The notes: generated from the sequence alone by a model not told the origin. A stretch of DNA of 64,000 nt from Salipiger bermudensis (GCF_020171625.1 NZ_JAIUZY010000013.1:1-64000); one strand, 5' to 3'; positions 34,781 through 44,456 are shown, numbered from the stretch's first letter. Translations and numbers: made by a program.

Positions 34781-35811
34781 TGGCCAAGACCGATCCGGGG
34801 CGGTTCTTCGAGCATTACAGAATCGGTCAGGTGATCGAGCACGCGGTGCCGCGCACCGTCTCGGGCGGTGAGCGGGCGCTCTATCACGCGCTCTACCCGG
34901 CGCGGCACGCGCTTTATTCGTCGGATACCTTCGCGCAGGCCTGCGGGCTTCCCGCCGCGCCGATCGACGATCTGGCGGCGTTTCACGTGGTGTTCGGCAA
35001 GACCGTGCCGGACGTCTCCCTGAATGCGGTGGCCAATCTCGGCTATGCCGAGGGGCGCTGGCTGAAGCCGGTCTATGCCGGGGACACGCTGCGCGCGTCC
35101 TCGGAGGTGATCGGGCTCAAGCAGAACTCCAACGGCAAGACCGGGGTGGTCTATGTGCGCACCACCGGAACCAACCAGCGCGGCGAGAGCGTGCTGGAGT
35201 ATTGCCGCTGGGTGATGGTGCGCAAGAACGACCTCGACGCTCCTGCGCCCGAAACGGTGCTGCCGGAGCTGAAGAAGGTGCTGGCGCCCGAGGATCTGGT
35301 GATCCCCGACGGTCTGAGCTTCGAGGGCTACGATTTCACGCTCGCGGGCGAGCCGCATCGCTGGGGCGACTACGAGATCGGCGAGACCATCGACCATGTC
35401 GATGGCGTCACCATCGAGGAAGCCGAGCACATGATGGCGACGCGCCTGTGGCAGAACACCGCCAAGGTGCATTTCGACGCCACCTTCCGCCCCGACGGCC
35501 AGCGGCTGATCTACGGCGGCCACGTGATCTCGATGGCCCGCGCGCTAAGCTTCAACGGGCTGGCCAACGCGCAGATGATCGCGGGCCTCAACGGTGGCGC
35601 CCATGCCAACCCGTGCTTCTCGGGCGATACCGTAAAGGCGTGGTCCGAGGTGCTCGACAAGGCCGACACGCCGGCGCCGGGCGTCGGGGCGATCCGGCTT
35701 CGGCTGGTGGCCACGAAGGGCGGCGCACCGTTCGCGCTGCGCGGCGAGGATGGCAAGTACAGGCCCGACGTGCTGCTCGATCTCGACTACTGGGCCTTGA
35801 TACCGAAATAA
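34780..35811 (+). CDS. mch: Mesaconyl-CoA hydratase (beta-methylmalyl-CoA dehydratase)
   Basis: The 343-aa double hot-dog MaoC-like hydratase interconverts beta-methylmalyl-CoA and mesaconyl-C1-CoA in the EMC pathway. The start reads GRFFEHYRIGQVIEHAVPRT. A hydratase-type segment LYPARHALYSSDTFAQACGL is seen early, and a second domain with RLIYGGHVISMARALSFNG follows. The sequence and its length match Mch better than ordinary crotonase or PhaJ-type MaoC. It overlaps the DUF1737 gene and closes the mcl2 operon; a 514-bp gap precedes sdhC. Confidence 0.88.
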   Translation: MAKTDPGRFFEHYRIGQVIEHAVPRTVSGGERALYHALYPARHALYSSDTFAQACGLPAAPIDDLAAFHVVFGKTVPDVSLNAVANLGYAEGRWLKPVYAGDTLRASSEVIGLKQNSNGKTGVVYVRTTGTNQRGESVLEYCRWVMVRKNDLDAPAPETVLPELKKVLAPEDLVIPDGLSFEGYDFTLAGEPHRWGDYEIGETIDHVDGVTIEEAEHMMATRLWQNTAKVHFDATFRPDGQRLIYGGHVISMARALSFNGLANAQMIAGLNGGAHANPCFSGDTVKAWSEVLDKADTPAPGVGAIRLRLVATKGGAPFALRGEDGKYRPDVLLDLDYWALIPK

Positions 35812-36168
35812 GCTGCGGACAGGGGCCAACCTATTGGCTTCCGGTCGGTTTCCTCTCTATGAAACGCGTGTTGACGGAGGAGGGGCAGGCAGTGCCGAGA
35901 GGTCAGACCCTGACCACTGCCCCTTTGCCGCAGGGTCGATGCGATGCGCATGATTTGCCGGGCGTCAGGGGGCCTGACGTCCTCCGGTTCCGAAGCGCGG
36001 AACGCCGGTTGAGCGAACTGGTGTCCGGCCTATATCGCGATCTAAGGTCCACCAACTCGGCGCTCGTGCCGAGCCGGCTGGGCGTCCCGGCGCGCGGGGT
36101 TGAGTGCCAAGTTTCCTGTCCCCGCAGAATCAAGCGGATGGCGCCGTGCCCGCCTGTTGAATGTTAGC
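35812..36168. other. Non-coding stretch between mch and the sdh operators
   Basis: About 357 bp with no credible gene in either direction. A hairpin without a T run (CGTCAGG at 35963-35969 with CCTGACG at 35973-35979) may stabilise the mch message end. I see nothing else. Confidence 0.55.
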
Positions 36169-36170
36169 GT

Positions 36171-36212
36171 GTGATCTGTGATCACACTTTTTCGGCTGTG
36201 ATCACAGATCAC
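36171..36212. promoter_or_regulatory. Paired TGTGATCACA operators upstream of sdhC
   Basis: TGTGATCACA palindromes occur at 36177-36186 and 36197-36206, with centres 20 bp apart. Each is extended by a GTGATC half at the outer side, so 36171-36186 and 36197-36212 form perfect 16-bp inverted arms around a 10-bp spacer. The inner copy lies 120 bp from the sdhC ATG. The arrangement mirrors that upstream of sucC, which indicates a shared regulator of TCA genes. A cruciform is also possible. Confidence 0.76.
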
Positions 36213-36325
36213 GTGTATTTTCCGCCAAAGCGGTCAAAAAACGTGACTGCAGGACGTGCACTCTGGTGACAGAGATGCGAAAAACCCGTTAGAACGCCCT
36301 CACAAGGGAACCGAAAGGACTAGCC

Positions 36326-36721
36326 ATGGCCGAAGCTAAACGGATCGAGCGCCCGCTCTCCCCCTTCATGTTCGTCAAGTACTATCGCTTGCAGCTCACC
36401 GCGGTGACCTCGGTGATGATCCGGATCACCGGCAACGCCCTGATGGTGGCGACGCTTCTCGTGGTCTGGTGGCTGCTTGCGCTCGCCGCAGGGCCGGAAG
36501 CCTTCGAAACCGCCGAGTGGTGGATCACCTCGTGGGTCGGCAATCTGGTGATGTTCGGATCGCTCTGGGCGGTCTGGTATCACTACCTCGGCGGCCTGCG
36601 TCACCTCGTCTTCGACGCCGGCAAGGGACTGGAGCTCGAGACCGCCGAAAAGCTCGGCTGGGGCTGCGTTTACGGATCGGTTGTCCTGACCGTCCTCACC
36701 GTTATCATTTACTGGATCTGA
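36326..36721 (+). CDS. sdhC: Succinate dehydrogenase cytochrome b556 subunit
   Basis: Membrane anchor of complex II, 131 aa. The N-terminus ERPLSPFMFVKYYRLQLTAV is followed by SVMIRITGNALMVATLLVVW, and the likely heme histidine is in WYHYLGGLRHLVFDAG. About three membrane helices are visible. CCGAAAGGAC precedes the ATG. It heads sdhC-sdhD-sdhA-lipoprotein-lipoprotein-sdhB and lies downstream of paired operators. Confidence 0.94.
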   Translation: MAEAKRIERPLSPFMFVKYYRLQLTAVTSVMIRITGNALMVATLLVVWWLLALAAGPEAFETAEWWITSWVGNLVMFGSLWAVWYHYLGGLRHLVFDAGKGLELETAEKLGWGCVYGSVVLTVLTVIIYWI

Positions 36722-36735
36722 GGGAGGCACGACCG

Positions 36736-37107
36736 ATGCGTTACCTGACCGACCGCAAGCGCGCCGTAGGCAAGGGCTCTGCCCATGCGGGCGCCGAGCA
36801 TCACTGGTTCATGATCGTCAGCTCCGTTGCGCTGGCCTTCATGCTGCCCGTCTGGCTGATCGTCTTCGGCCGCGCGCTGGGCTCCGGCTACGACGCCGCA
36901 CTCGCCACCATGTCGCGCCCGTTCCCGGCCATCCTCACCGCGCTGGTGCTGATCGTGGGCATGGTCCACTTCCAGAAGGGCGCGCAGACGATGCTCGAGG
37001 ATTACGTCGGCGGCACCCCCCGCAAGCTGCTCGTCATGGCCTTCAACGCCTTTGGCTACCTGATGATCGCCTGCGGGATCTTCGCGCTCGTCAAGATCGC
37101 GCTCTGA
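36736..37107 (+). CDS. sdhD: Succinate dehydrogenase membrane anchor subunit
   Basis: Second membrane anchor of complex II, 123 aa. The start MRYLTDRKRAVGKGSAHAG is typical for alphaproteobacteria, and HHWFMIVSSVALAFMLPVWL holds the first helix. VHFQKGAQTMLEDYVGG and the final helix GYLMIACGIFALVKIAL follow. GGGAGG stands 8 bases before the ATG at 36736. It lies 14 bp after sdhC and 18 bp before sdhA. Confidence 0.92.
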   Translation: MRYLTDRKRAVGKGSAHAGAEHHWFMIVSSVALAFMLPVWLIVFGRALGSGYDAALATMSRPFPAILTALVLIVGMVHFQKGAQTMLEDYVGGTPRKLLVMAFNAFGYLMIACGIFALVKIAL

Positions 37108-37125
37108 GACAGGAAGACCAGAAAA

Positions 37126-38931
37126 ATGGCTGCATACGAATACGAGACGCACAACTATGACGTCGTGGTCGTCGGGGCCGGGGGCGCCGGTCTGCGCGCC
37201 ACGCTCGGCATGGCGGAACAGGGTCTGCGCACCGCCTGCGTGACCAAGGTGTTCCCGACCCGCTCGCACACCGTCGCCGCACAGGGCGGCATCGCCGCGT
37301 CGCTGTCCAACATGGGCCCCGACAACTGGCAGTGGCACATGTACGACACCGTCAAGGGCTCGGACTGGCTCGGCGACACAGACGCGATGGAGTACCTTGC
37401 GCGGTCCGCCCCCGCCGCGGTCTACGAACTCGAGCATTACGGCGTGCCGTTCTCGCGTACCGAGGAAGGCAAGATCTACCAGCGCCCGTTCGGCGGCCAC
37501 ACCACCGAGTTCGGGGAAGGCCCGCCGGTGCAGCGCACCTGCGCCGCCGCCGACCGCACCGGCCACGCCATCCTGCACACGCTTTATGGCCAGTCGCTGA
37601 AGAACAACGCAGAGTTCTACATCGAGTATTTCGCCATCGACCTCATCATGAGCGACGACGGCGTCTGCCAGGGCGTGGTCTGCTGGAAGCTCGACGACGG
37701 CACGTTCCACGTGTTCAACGCCAAGATGGTCGTGCTCGCCACCGGCGGCTATGGCCGGGCCTATTTCTCGGCCACCTCGGCGCACACCTGCACCGGCGAC
37801 GGCGGCGGCATGGTGGCCCGTGCCGGCCTCGCGCTGCAGGACATGGAGTTCGTGCAGTTCCACCCGACCGGCATCTACGGCTCGGGCTGCCTGATCACCG
37901 AAGGGGCCCGCGGCGAAGGCGGCTACCTGACCAACTCGGAAGGCGAGCGCTTCATGGAGCGCTATGCCCCCACCTACAAGGACCTCGCGCCGCGGGACTA
38001 CGTCTCGCGCTCGATGACCATGGAGATCCGCGAAGGCCGCGGTGTAGGCGAGCATGGGGATCACATCCACCTGAACCTGTCGCACCTGCCGGCCGAAGCG
38101 CTGGCCGAGCGTCTGCCCGGCATCTCGGAATCGGCGAAGATCTTTGCCGGCGTCGACGTCACCAAAGAGCCGATCCCGGTGCTGCCGACGGTGCACTACA
38201 ATATGGGCGGCATCCCGACAAACTACTGGGGCGAGGTGCTGAACCCGACCTCCGAGAACCCCAACGCCGTCGTGCCGGGCCTGATGGCCGTGGGCGAGGC
38301 GGGCTGTGCCTCGGTGCACGGGGCCAACCGTCTGGGCTCCAACTCGCTGATCGACCTCGTGGTCTTCGGCCGCGCCGCCGCGATCCGCGCCGGCGAGGTG
38401 GTCGACCGCGCCGCGCCGATCCACACGCCGAACCAGCCGTCGGTGGACAAGGCCTTCGACCGGTTCGACGCGATGCGCTACGCCGAGGGCGGCACGCCGA
38501 CCGCCGAGCTGCGTCTCGAGATGCAGCGCACCATGCAGGAAGACGCGGCAGTGTTCCGCACCGACAAGACCCTCAAGGAGGGCGTCGAGAAGATGACCGC
38601 GATCGCCGGCAAGATGGGCGACATCAAGGTCTCGGACCGCTCGCTAGTGTGGAACTCGGACCTCATGGAGTCCCTCGAGCTGACCAACCTGATGCCCAAC
38701 GCGCTCGCCACGATCGTGGGCGCCGAGGCGCGCAAGGAAAGCCGAGGGGCGCACGCCCACGAGGACTATCCCGAGCGCGACGACGAGAACTGGCGCGTCC
38801 ACACGATCAGCCGTGTCGACGACACCAAGGTCACCCTGTCGCAGCGCCCGGTGATCGTGGATCCGCTGACGCAGGAAGGGGAAGGCGGCATCAGCCTCGC
38901 CAAGATCGCGCCGAAGGCCCGCACGTTCTGA
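37126..38931 (+). CDS. sdhA: Succinate dehydrogenase flavoprotein subunit
   Basis: Covalent-FAD subunit of complex II, 601 aa, oxidising succinate to fumarate. The nucleotide fold [20 protein letters not shown], the FAD-linking histidine in [15 protein letters not shown] near residue 47, the substrate-site [20 protein letters not shown] and the arginine segment [19 protein letters not shown] are clear. It is cotranscribed with sdhCD. Its stop overlaps the start of the next small gene (TGATG). Confidence 0.97.
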   Translation: MAAYEYETHNYDVVVVGAGGAGLRATLGMAEQGLRTACVTKVFPTRSHTVAAQGGIAASLSNMGPDNWQWHMYDTVKGSDWLGDTDAMEYLARSAPAAVYELEHYGVPFSRTEEGKIYQRPFGGHTTEFGEGPPVQRTCAAADRTGHAILHTLYGQSLKNNAEFYIEYFAIDLIMSDDGVCQGVVCWKLDDGTFHVFNAKMVVLATGGYGRAYFSATSAHTCTGDGGGMVARAGLALQDMEFVQFHPTGIYGSGCLITEGARGEGGYLTNSEGERFMERYAPTYKDLAPRDYVSRSMTMEIREGRGVGEHGDHIHLNLSHLPAEALAERLPGISESAKIFAGVDVTKEPIPVLPTVHYNMGGIPTNYWGEVLNPTSENPNAVVPGLMAVGEAGCASVHGANRLGSNSLIDLVVFGRAAAIRAGEVVDRAAPIHTPNQPSVDKAFDRFDAMRYAEGGTPTAELRLEMQRTMQEDAAVFRTDKTLKEGVEKMTAIAGKMGDIKVSDRSLVWNSDLMESLELTNLMPNALATIVGAEARKESRGAHAHEDYPERDDENWRVHTISRVDDTKVTLSQRPVIVDPLTQEGEGGISLAKIAPKARTF

Positions 38932-39362
38932 TGCGCGCCCTGGCCTCCGTCTCGTGTCCGGATCGCGCCGCCCCAGTGGCGGCGCCTGCCGGCGTCGTGC
39001 GGGGCAACGGCAAGACCTCTCCGGCGCGGATGGCGGTTGCGCTTCGCGCCGGGCTCTCGGTCCTCGTGCTGGGGGCGGCGGCTGGCTGCAGCGTGATCTC
39101 GCCCCCAGGCGACGACCTCACGCTCGACGTGGCGGCGACGGCGATGGCGCCGATTCTGGCCCGCAAGGCGCCGGGCGTGCCGACCGACACGGCGGTGGCC
39201 TGCGCTCTGAGCTATGCCACCCAGGGGCAACTTCAGGCGCTGGCGCAGAACTCGGCTCTCGGCCAGCCCGAGCTGAGCGATGACATCGTGACCGACATTC
39301 TCTTCACCCGGGGCACGCGCGAATGCATGAGCGACAATCTCATCGACCGCGTGCTGTTCTAG
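38931..39362 (+). CDS. Small putative lipoprotein between sdhA and sdhB (first)
   Basis: From the ATG overlapping the sdhA stop this is 143 aa; an internal ATG at 39030 would give a 110-aa protein that begins right before the signal MAVALRAGLSVLVLGAAAGC. The lipobox-like AAAGC suggests lipid attachment. The mature part has TDTAVACALSYATQGQLQAL and TDILFTRGTRECMSDNLIDR, with two cysteines. I know no named family. Position inside the sdh operon is conserved in Rhodobacter, from memory, so a role at complex II or the envelope is a guess. Confidence 0.68.
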   Translation: MRALASVSCPDRAAPVAAPAGVVRGNGKTSPARMAVALRAGLSVLVLGAAAGCSVISPPGDDLTLDVAATAMAPILARKAPGVPTDTAVACALSYATQGQLQALAQNSALGQPELSDDIVTDILFTRGTRECMSDNLIDRVLF

Positions 39363-39372
39363 GAGATCCGAC

Positions 39373-39693
39373 TTGCGCAAGACCTTGATCCTCACCCTGC
39401 TGCTCGCCGCCTGCTCGACCCAGAGCCAGGATGCGATTGCACGCGGTGCGGCGCGCTCGACCGTCACCAAGATCGTGGTGGACCGCTTCCCCGGCGCCGC
39501 GGTCGAGCCGGTGCTCGATTGCGTCATCGACAACGCCAACGCAACGCAGATCTACGCGCTTGCAGCCGACACCATCGGCGGCCCGACCGAAAGCTCGATC
39601 CAGATCGTTGCCGACGTGGTGCAGAAGCCCGAGACCATCACCTGCCTGAGGACCACGGGCCTTGCCGCGGTCCTGTCGGGGGCGAGGGCGTGA
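39373..39693 (+). CDS. Small putative lipoprotein between sdhA and sdhB (second)
   Basis: The 106-aa product starts at TTG 39373 with AGGAG upstream. The leader [17 protein letters not shown] contains a clear lipobox (LLAAC). The mature region has [36 protein letters not shown] and [13 protein letters not shown], with a cysteine pair. It shares size and general layout with the upstream protein, and both may descend from one ancestor. It lies 10 bp after that gene and about 140 bp before sdhB. Confidence 0.72.
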   Translation: MRKTLILTLLLAACSTQSQDAIARGAARSTVTKIVVDRFPGAAVEPVLDCVIDNANATQIYALAADTIGGPTESSIQIVADVVQKPETITCLRTTGLAAVLSGARA

Positions 39694-39832
39694 CGACCGG
39701 GCGTGCCGCGGACAACGGCATGTTACCGTCGGTGCGTTTCGCGCCGACCCGAAATTCTGTATGGTCCGGGACATCGTCCGGGCCGGACCTTGCCAACCCA
39801 TAGACTCACCGAAAGGAAAGCAGAGGCTCGCC

Positions 39833-40612
39833 ATGGTTCAGTTCACGCTTCCGAAGAATTCCCGCATCCGTACCGGCAAGACCTGGCCGAAACCGGATGG
39901 CGCGACGAACGTGCGCGCGTTCAAGATCTACCGCTGGGATCCCGACACCGGTGAGAACCCCCGCGTCGACACCTATCATCTCGACATGGACAAGTGCGGC
40001 CCGATGGTTCTGGACGCGCTCATCAAGATCAAGAACGAGGTCGACCCGACCCTGACCTTCCGCCGCTCCTGCCGTGAAGGCATCTGCGGTTCGTGCGCGA
40101 TGAACATCGACGGGATCAACACGCTGGCCTGTATCTACGGTCTCGACGAGATCAGCGGCGACGTGAAGATCTACCCGCTGCCGCACATGCCGGTGGTCAA
40201 GGACCTGATCCCGGACCTGACCCACTTCTATGCCCAGCACGCCTCGATCATGCCGTGGCTCGAGACCAAGACCAACCGTCCCGAGAAGGAGTGGAAGCAG
40301 TCCATCGAGGACCGCAAGAAGCTGGACGGTCTGTATGAGTGCGTGATGTGCGCCTCGTGCTCGACAGCCTGCCCGAGCTACTGGTGGAACTCCGACCGTT
40401 ACCTCGGACCGGCGGCGCTGCTGCACGCCTACCGCTGGATCATCGACAGCCGCGACGAAGCCACCGGCGAGCGTCTCGATCAGCTCGAGGACCCGTTCAA
40501 GCTCTATCGCTGCCACACCATCATGAACTGCACCAAGACCTGCCCGAAGGGTCTGAACCCGGCGAAATCCATCGCCGAGATCAAGAAGATGCTGCTGAAC
40601 CGGCACGTCTGA
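39833..40612 (+). CDS. sdhB: Succinate dehydrogenase iron-sulfur subunit
   Basis: Three-cluster electron-transfer subunit of complex II, 259 aa. The [2Fe-2S] site is [16 protein letters not shown] plus a downstream Cys in TLACIYG. The [4Fe-4S] and [3Fe-4S] sites are [16 protein letters not shown] and [19 protein letters not shown]. The ATG at 39833 starts [12 protein letters not shown], with GAAAGGAAAG upstream. A terminator follows 24 bp past the stop, closing the sdh operon. Confidence 0.97.
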   Translation: MVQFTLPKNSRIRTGKTWPKPDGATNVRAFKIYRWDPDTGENPRVDTYHLDMDKCGPMVLDALIKIKNEVDPTLTFRRSCREGICGSCAMNIDGINTLACIYGLDEISGDVKIYPLPHMPVVKDLIPDLTHFYAQHASIMPWLETKTNRPEKEWKQSIEDRKKLDGLYECVMCASCSTACPSYWWNSDRYLGPAALLHAYRWIIDSRDEATGERLDQLEDPFKLYRCHTIMNCTKTCPKGLNPAKSIAEIKKMLLNRHV

Positions 40613-40635
40613 TCGCAGTTTGATCGCCTGACAGT

Positions 40636-40665
40636 AACGCCGTTCCCCTGGGGGAGCGGCGTTTT
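40636..40665 (+). terminator. Rho-independent terminator after sdhB
   Basis: AACGCCGTTCCCC at 40636-40648 pairs with GGGGAGCGGCGTT at 40651-40663 (one G-T pair) and ends in TTTT. It separates sdhB from the convergent transglutaminase gene and may act for both. Confidence 0.85.
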
Positions 40666-40679
40666 CCGTTACTGGGGAG

Positions 40680-41456
40680 TTATGCGCGGATGACCGAGAC
40701 GCTTTGCGAGAGCAGTGTCGCGGGGGCCTGCGACTCCATGAACGCGATGTCATAGGCGTCGCGCCCGACGGCCACCACGGCGAGGCTGTCCGCGCTGCAC
40801 ATGCCGGTGGGATCGACGAGGTGCCAGCCATCCTCGAGCCAGACCTGCCCCACGGCGTGAAAGTCCTGTGGTGTCACATCGGGGCCGTAGGCGGCGACGG
40901 CCCGCGCCGGGATCTGCGCCGCACGCACCATGGCGCAGAACAGGTGCACGTAGTCGCGGCACACGCCCTCGCGCCCAGCGAAGGTTTCGAGCACGTTGGT
41001 GTCGGAATCCGAGCTGCCCGGGACGTAGGACAACTCGGCCTCGATCCAGTCGCGGATCGCCGCCACCTTCCGTCCGCCGTCGAGATGCCCGAAGCGCTTG
41101 CTGACGAAGGCCACGAACTTGTCGGACTGGCAGTAGCGCGAGGGCCTGAGATAGGGCGCGGATTCGGCCGGGATGAGATGCAGCGGCAGCGCCTTCAGCC
41201 CCTCGAGCGCGGGCGCAGGGCGGGTGATCTCGACCTCGGATCGGTAGCTCAGCCGCATCTCCTGCCCCGGAATGCGTGCCCAGATGCGCTGGCCGACAGC
41301 GCAATCGCCCGCGATGCGATGCAGCTCGGCATCGCCAAGATCCATGTGTTCGCTCAGGATCGTCTGGCCCTCGGTCCGCGCTGCCTCGAGCACCAGCGCC
41401 ACGGTGTTGGGGGCGGTGAAACTGTAGTGCATCTGAACGTCGATCGACACGCGCAT
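40680..41456 (-). CDS. Transglutaminase-like cysteine peptidase family protein
   Basis: The 258-aa protein has the transglutaminase-core triad: Cys in AGREGVCRDYVHLFCAMVRA, His in DFHAVGQVWLEDG and Asp in HLVDPTGM. The N-terminal half is a beta-rich domain (MRVSIDVQMHYSFTAPNTVA) typical of bacterial transglutaminase-like proteins. No signal peptide is visible, so it likely acts in the cytoplasm. The ATG at 41456 begins that domain, with GGAAAGGACGAGCC upstream. It is monocistronic and divergent from a small gene. Substrate unknown. Confidence 0.88.
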   Translation of the reverse strand: MRVSIDVQMHYSFTAPNTVALVLEAARTEGQTILSEHMDLGDAELHRIAGDCAVGQRIWARIPGQEMRLSYRSEVEITRPAPALEGLKALPLHLIPAESAPYLRPSRYCQSDKFVAFVSKRFGHLDGGRKVAAIRDWIEAELSYVPGSSDSDTNVLETFAGREGVCRDYVHLFCAMVRAAQIPARAVAAYGPDVTPQDFHAVGQVWLEDGWHLVDPTGMCSADSLAVVAVGRDAYDIAFMESQAPATLLSQSVSVIRA

Positions 41457-41652
41457 GAGGCTCGTCCTTTCCTTGGCTCTGTGTGGGGGAGGGCGCGGTG
41501 GCAGTGTCGGCCACGCGGCGACCATCCGGCGTTCCCTGTGGGGATTCGGGGGCACGATGCAACCGTAGCGCCTTTGGCGCGTGCGAACACAGTGCGGACC
41601 TAAGGGAAACATGCAGTCAGCGCATTTCGCACTTGCAGCAATCGGGGATGTG

Positions 41653-41663
41653 CTGCGCTGCAG
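41653..41663. promoter_or_regulatory. CTGC-N3-GCAG motif upstream of a small gene
   Basis: CTGCGCTGCAG matches the CTGC-N3-GCAG pattern reported for PhaR of Paracoccus. It lies about 60 bp before the start at 41725. Similar CTGCGCTGC words occur three times in the ecm-ccr gap. A single motif this short could be coincidence. Confidence 0.4.
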
Positions 41664-41724
41664 CAAGGGCTATCTTGCGCCCGTGAGGGGGGAAAGACGG
41701 ATACGACACCGAAAGGCCAACCCG

Positions 41725-41883
41725 ATGCAAGACCAGACCCAACAGCAGATCGACGCCGCCGAGGCCCTCGCCATCCTCGAGCAGGCCTATGCCTATTACC
41801 AGCCCGAGCCGGTTCTCGTGCACGATGCCGACCGCGTCGCCGATGAAGAGCTTGGCACCTGCGCCTATTATCAGGCCGCCTGA
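41725..41883 (+). CDS. Small acidic protein, 52 aa
   Basis: Short acidic protein with an N-terminal helix QDQTQQQIDAAEALAILEQA followed by YAYYQPEP and a C-terminal YYQAA. GAAAGG lies before the ATG at 41725. I recall similar 50-residue proteins in Rhodobacteraceae but know no function. Only the ATG at 41725, with its ribosome site, is supported. Confidence 0.6.
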   Translation: MQDQTQQQIDAAEALAILEQAYAYYQPEPVLVHDADRVADEELGTCAYYQAA

Positions 41884-41953
41884 GGGCTGGCCTGCCAGGA
41901 CGGCAGAGCTAGGTTTTCCTCATGGTTTCTGATCTTCCCGAACGAGGCCCGCG

Positions 41954-42151
41954 GTGATCTTTGCTGTCGGCCTCGTTATCGCATTCGTCATTCTGCTGGT
42001 CTTCAACATGAAGAACCGCGACCGCCGGCAATGCCGCTGGCGCGAGTACCGGAAGGGCGACACCAGCCAGTGGCGCTGCATCCATTGCGGCGCGACGACA
42101 GACGGCCCCGCCGGCGAGGCCCCGAAGCTCTGCTTCCAACCTCGGAGCTGA
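41954..42151 (+). CDS. Small membrane protein with a CxxC motif
   Basis: The 65-aa protein starts at GTG 41954. One N-terminal membrane helix (MIFAVGLVIAFVILLVFNMK) is followed by a basic segment NRDRRQCRWREYRKG and WRCIHCGATTDG, a single zinc knuckle. Two more cysteines (RQC and KLC) could complete a four-cysteine site. It is cytoplasmic-side metal binding or redox by appearance only. No family is known to me. Confidence 0.6.
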   Translation: MIFAVGLVIAFVILLVFNMKNRDRRQCRWREYRKGDTSQWRCIHCGATTDGPAGEAPKLCFQPRS

Positions 42152-42348
42152 CGCGCCCGAGAGCGCCCGCGCAGCCTGACTTTACTCCTGTCGACCCCCT
42201 GTGACCCGCTTGGTCATGGAAAGCGGCACCGCTTGCACGGCGCAGGGCGCTCGCGCATGGACATCCCCGGCTTTTCCGGTCACCCTTTCGCACAACGCCG
42301 GGCGCAAGATCCGGCAGGGGATAAGGGAAGAGAACAGGGAGTTCCGCA

Positions 42349-43485
42349 ATGTCCATGAAAACGCTTCTCGCAGCGGCGAGCCTCGTTGCGATGGCCGCCA
42401 GCGCGCAGGCCGAGGTCAAGATTGGCATGATCACCACGCTGTCTGGCGGCGGCGCCAGCCTCGGCATCGACACGCGCGATGGCTTCATGCTGGCGATGGA
42501 GGCCGCAGGCCGCGACGATGTCGAGGTGATCATCGAGGATGACCAGCGCAAGCCCAACGTGGCGGTGCAGCTGGCCGACAAGATGATCCAGTCCGAGAAG
42601 GTCGACATCCTCACCGGCATTGTCTGGTCGAACCTCGCCATGGCGGTGGTGCCGGCGGCGACGGCGCAGGGCAAGTTCTATCTCTCGACCAACGCGGCGC
42701 CGGCGCAGCTGGCCGGGCGTGGCTGTCATCAGAACTATTTCGCGGTCTCCTACCAGAACGACAACCTGCACGAGGCGGCAGGTGCCTATGCCAAGTCCGA
42801 AGGCTATACCAAGCCCTTCATCATGGCGCCCAACTACCCGGCGGGGCAGGACAGCCTGAACGGCTTCAAGCGCTTCTATGGCGGTGAACTGGCGGGCGAG
42901 GTCTATACCAAGCTCGGACAGACCGACTACGCCGCCGAGATCGCGCAGATCCGTGCCTCGGGCGCCGACAGCATCTTCTTCTTCCTGCCCGGCGGCATGG
43001 GGATTTCGTTCCTCAAGCAATATGCCGACAGCGGTGTCGATCTGCCGGTGATGGGTCCGGCCTTCTCCTTCGATCAGGCCATCCTGCAGGCGGTGGGCGA
43101 GGCCGCGATGGGCGTGAAGAACGGCTCCAACTGGTCCAAGGATCTCGACAACGCGGCCAACGCCGCCTTCGTGTCGGGCTTCGAGGAAAAGTACGACCGC
43201 CTGCCGTCGCTTTACGCCGCCTATGGCTACGACACCGCCAACCTGCTGCTCTCGGCGCTCGACGTGGCAGAGCCCTCCGACGCAGAGGCGTTCCGCGCGG
43301 CGCTGAAGGCGGCGGATTTCGACAGCGTGCGCGGTGAGTTCAGCTTCGACACCAACCAGCACCCGATCCAGGACATCTACATCCGCGAGGTGATCAAGGA
43401 GGGCGAGGTCTACACCAACAAGATCGTCGCCACCGCGCTCGAGGACCGCTCCTCGGCCTATGTCGACGAGTGCTCGATGAACTGA
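42349..43485 (+). CDS. ABC transporter substrate-binding protein, branched-chain type
   Basis: Periplasmic Leu/Ile/Val-like binding protein (Peripla_BP_6) of 378 aa. A signal peptide ends near AASAQAEVKIG. The mature protein has GMITTLSGGGASLGIDTRDG, VIIEDDQRKPNVAVQLADKM, TNAAPAQLAGRGCHQNYFAV and YAAYGYDTANLLLSAL. This branch includes many aromatic-acid and amide binders, so the ligand is open. It heads a five-gene ABC operon ended by a DUF1989 gene, which hints at a urea- or guanidine-like, or other amide, ligand. Confidence 0.9.
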   Translation: MSMKTLLAAASLVAMAASAQAEVKIGMITTLSGGGASLGIDTRDGFMLAMEAAGRDDVEVIIEDDQRKPNVAVQLADKMIQSEKVDILTGIVWSNLAMAVVPAATAQGKFYLSTNAAPAQLAGRGCHQNYFAVSYQNDNLHEAAGAYAKSEGYTKPFIMAPNYPAGQDSLNGFKRFYGGELAGEVYTKLGQTDYAAEIAQIRASGADSIFFFLPGGMGISFLKQYADSGVDLPVMGPAFSFDQAILQAVGEAAMGVKNGSNWSKDLDNAANAAFVSGFEEKYDRLPSLYAAYGYDTANLLLSALDVAEPSDAEAFRAALKAADFDSVRGEFSFDTNQHPIQDIYIREVIKEGEVYTNKIVATALEDRSSAYVDECSMN

Positions 43486-43535
43486 CCCTGCGGGGGGTCT
43501 GCGGTGGCAGGCCCCCGACAGCACGAAGGCCCCAG

Positions 43536-44456
43536 ATGTCCCCAATCCTGCTTGTTGAACAGGTCCTGAACGGCCTGCAATCCGGCGTGATGCTGTTTCT
43601 CATGGCCGCTGGTCTGACGCTGATCTTCGGCGTCATGGGGCTGATCAACCTCGCGCATGGCTCGCTCTACATGATCGGCGCCTTCGCCGCCGCCGCGGTC
43701 GCAGGCGCCACCGGCTCGTTCGCGCTGGCGCTGGTCGCGGCGCTGGCCGCCGCCGCGGCCGCCGGGGCGCTGATCGAGCTGCTGGTGATCCGCAGGCTCT
43801 ATGCCCGCGACCATCTCGATCAGGTGCTGGCCACCTTCGCGCTGATCCTGATCCTGTCGGAGGGCACGCGCTGGCTCTTCGGCTCCTTCCCGCTTTATCT
43901 CAACATGCCCGACGCCCTGTCGGGCACCGTCACGCTGCCCGGCGGCATCGTCTACCCGGTCTACCGGCTGGCGCTGATCGCCGTGGGCATCGCGGTGGCG
44001 CTGGGGCTGTGGTGGCTCAACACCCGCACCCGGCTGGGCATCCAGATCCGCGCCGGCGAGAACGACCGCCAGATGATCGCGGCGCTCGGGGTCGACATCT
44101 CGAGGCTCTACACGCTGGTCTTCGCCATCGGTGCGGCGCTGGCGGGGCTGGCGGGCGCGCTGGTGGGGGCGATCCAGTCGGTGCAGGTGGGCATGGGCGA
44201 GCCGGTGCTGATCCTTGCCTTCGTGGTGATCGTGATCGGCGGCATCGGCTCGATCAAGGGCGCGCTCATCGGGGCGCTTCTGGTGGGACTCACCGATACG
44301 CTGGGCGGGGTGCTGCTGCCCGAGCTGTTCAAGCTCTTCACCGATCCGGCGAGCGCCGCCGCCACCGGCTCGGCTTTCGCCTCGATGGCGATCTACGTGC
44401 TGATGGCGAGCGTGCTGATCTGGCGCCCCACGGGCCTGTTCGGAGCGCGCCCATGA
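43536..44456 (+). CDS. ABC transporter permease, LivH type
   Basis: The 306-aa inner-membrane permease has many hydrophobic segments. Family features include LEQVLNG-type VEQVLNGLQSGVMLFLMAAG, LTLIFGVMGLINLAHGSLYM and VVIVIGGIGSIKGALIGALL. It starts at ATG 43536, after AGGCCCC. Its end overlaps the LivM-type start by 4 bp (ATGA). With the partner it forms the channel for the 42349 binding protein. Confidence 0.93.
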   Translation: MSPILLVEQVLNGLQSGVMLFLMAAGLTLIFGVMGLINLAHGSLYMIGAFAAAAVAGATGSFALALVAALAAAAAAGALIELLVIRRLYARDHLDQVLATFALILILSEGTRWLFGSFPLYLNMPDALSGTVTLPGGIVYPVYRLALIAVGIAVALGLWWLNTRTRLGIQIRAGENDRQMIAALGVDISRLYTLVFAIGAALAGLAGALVGAIQSVQVGMGEPVLILAFVVIVIGGIGSIKGALIGALLVGLTDTLGGVLLPELFKLFTDPASAAATGSAFASMAIYVLMASVLIWRPTGLFGARP

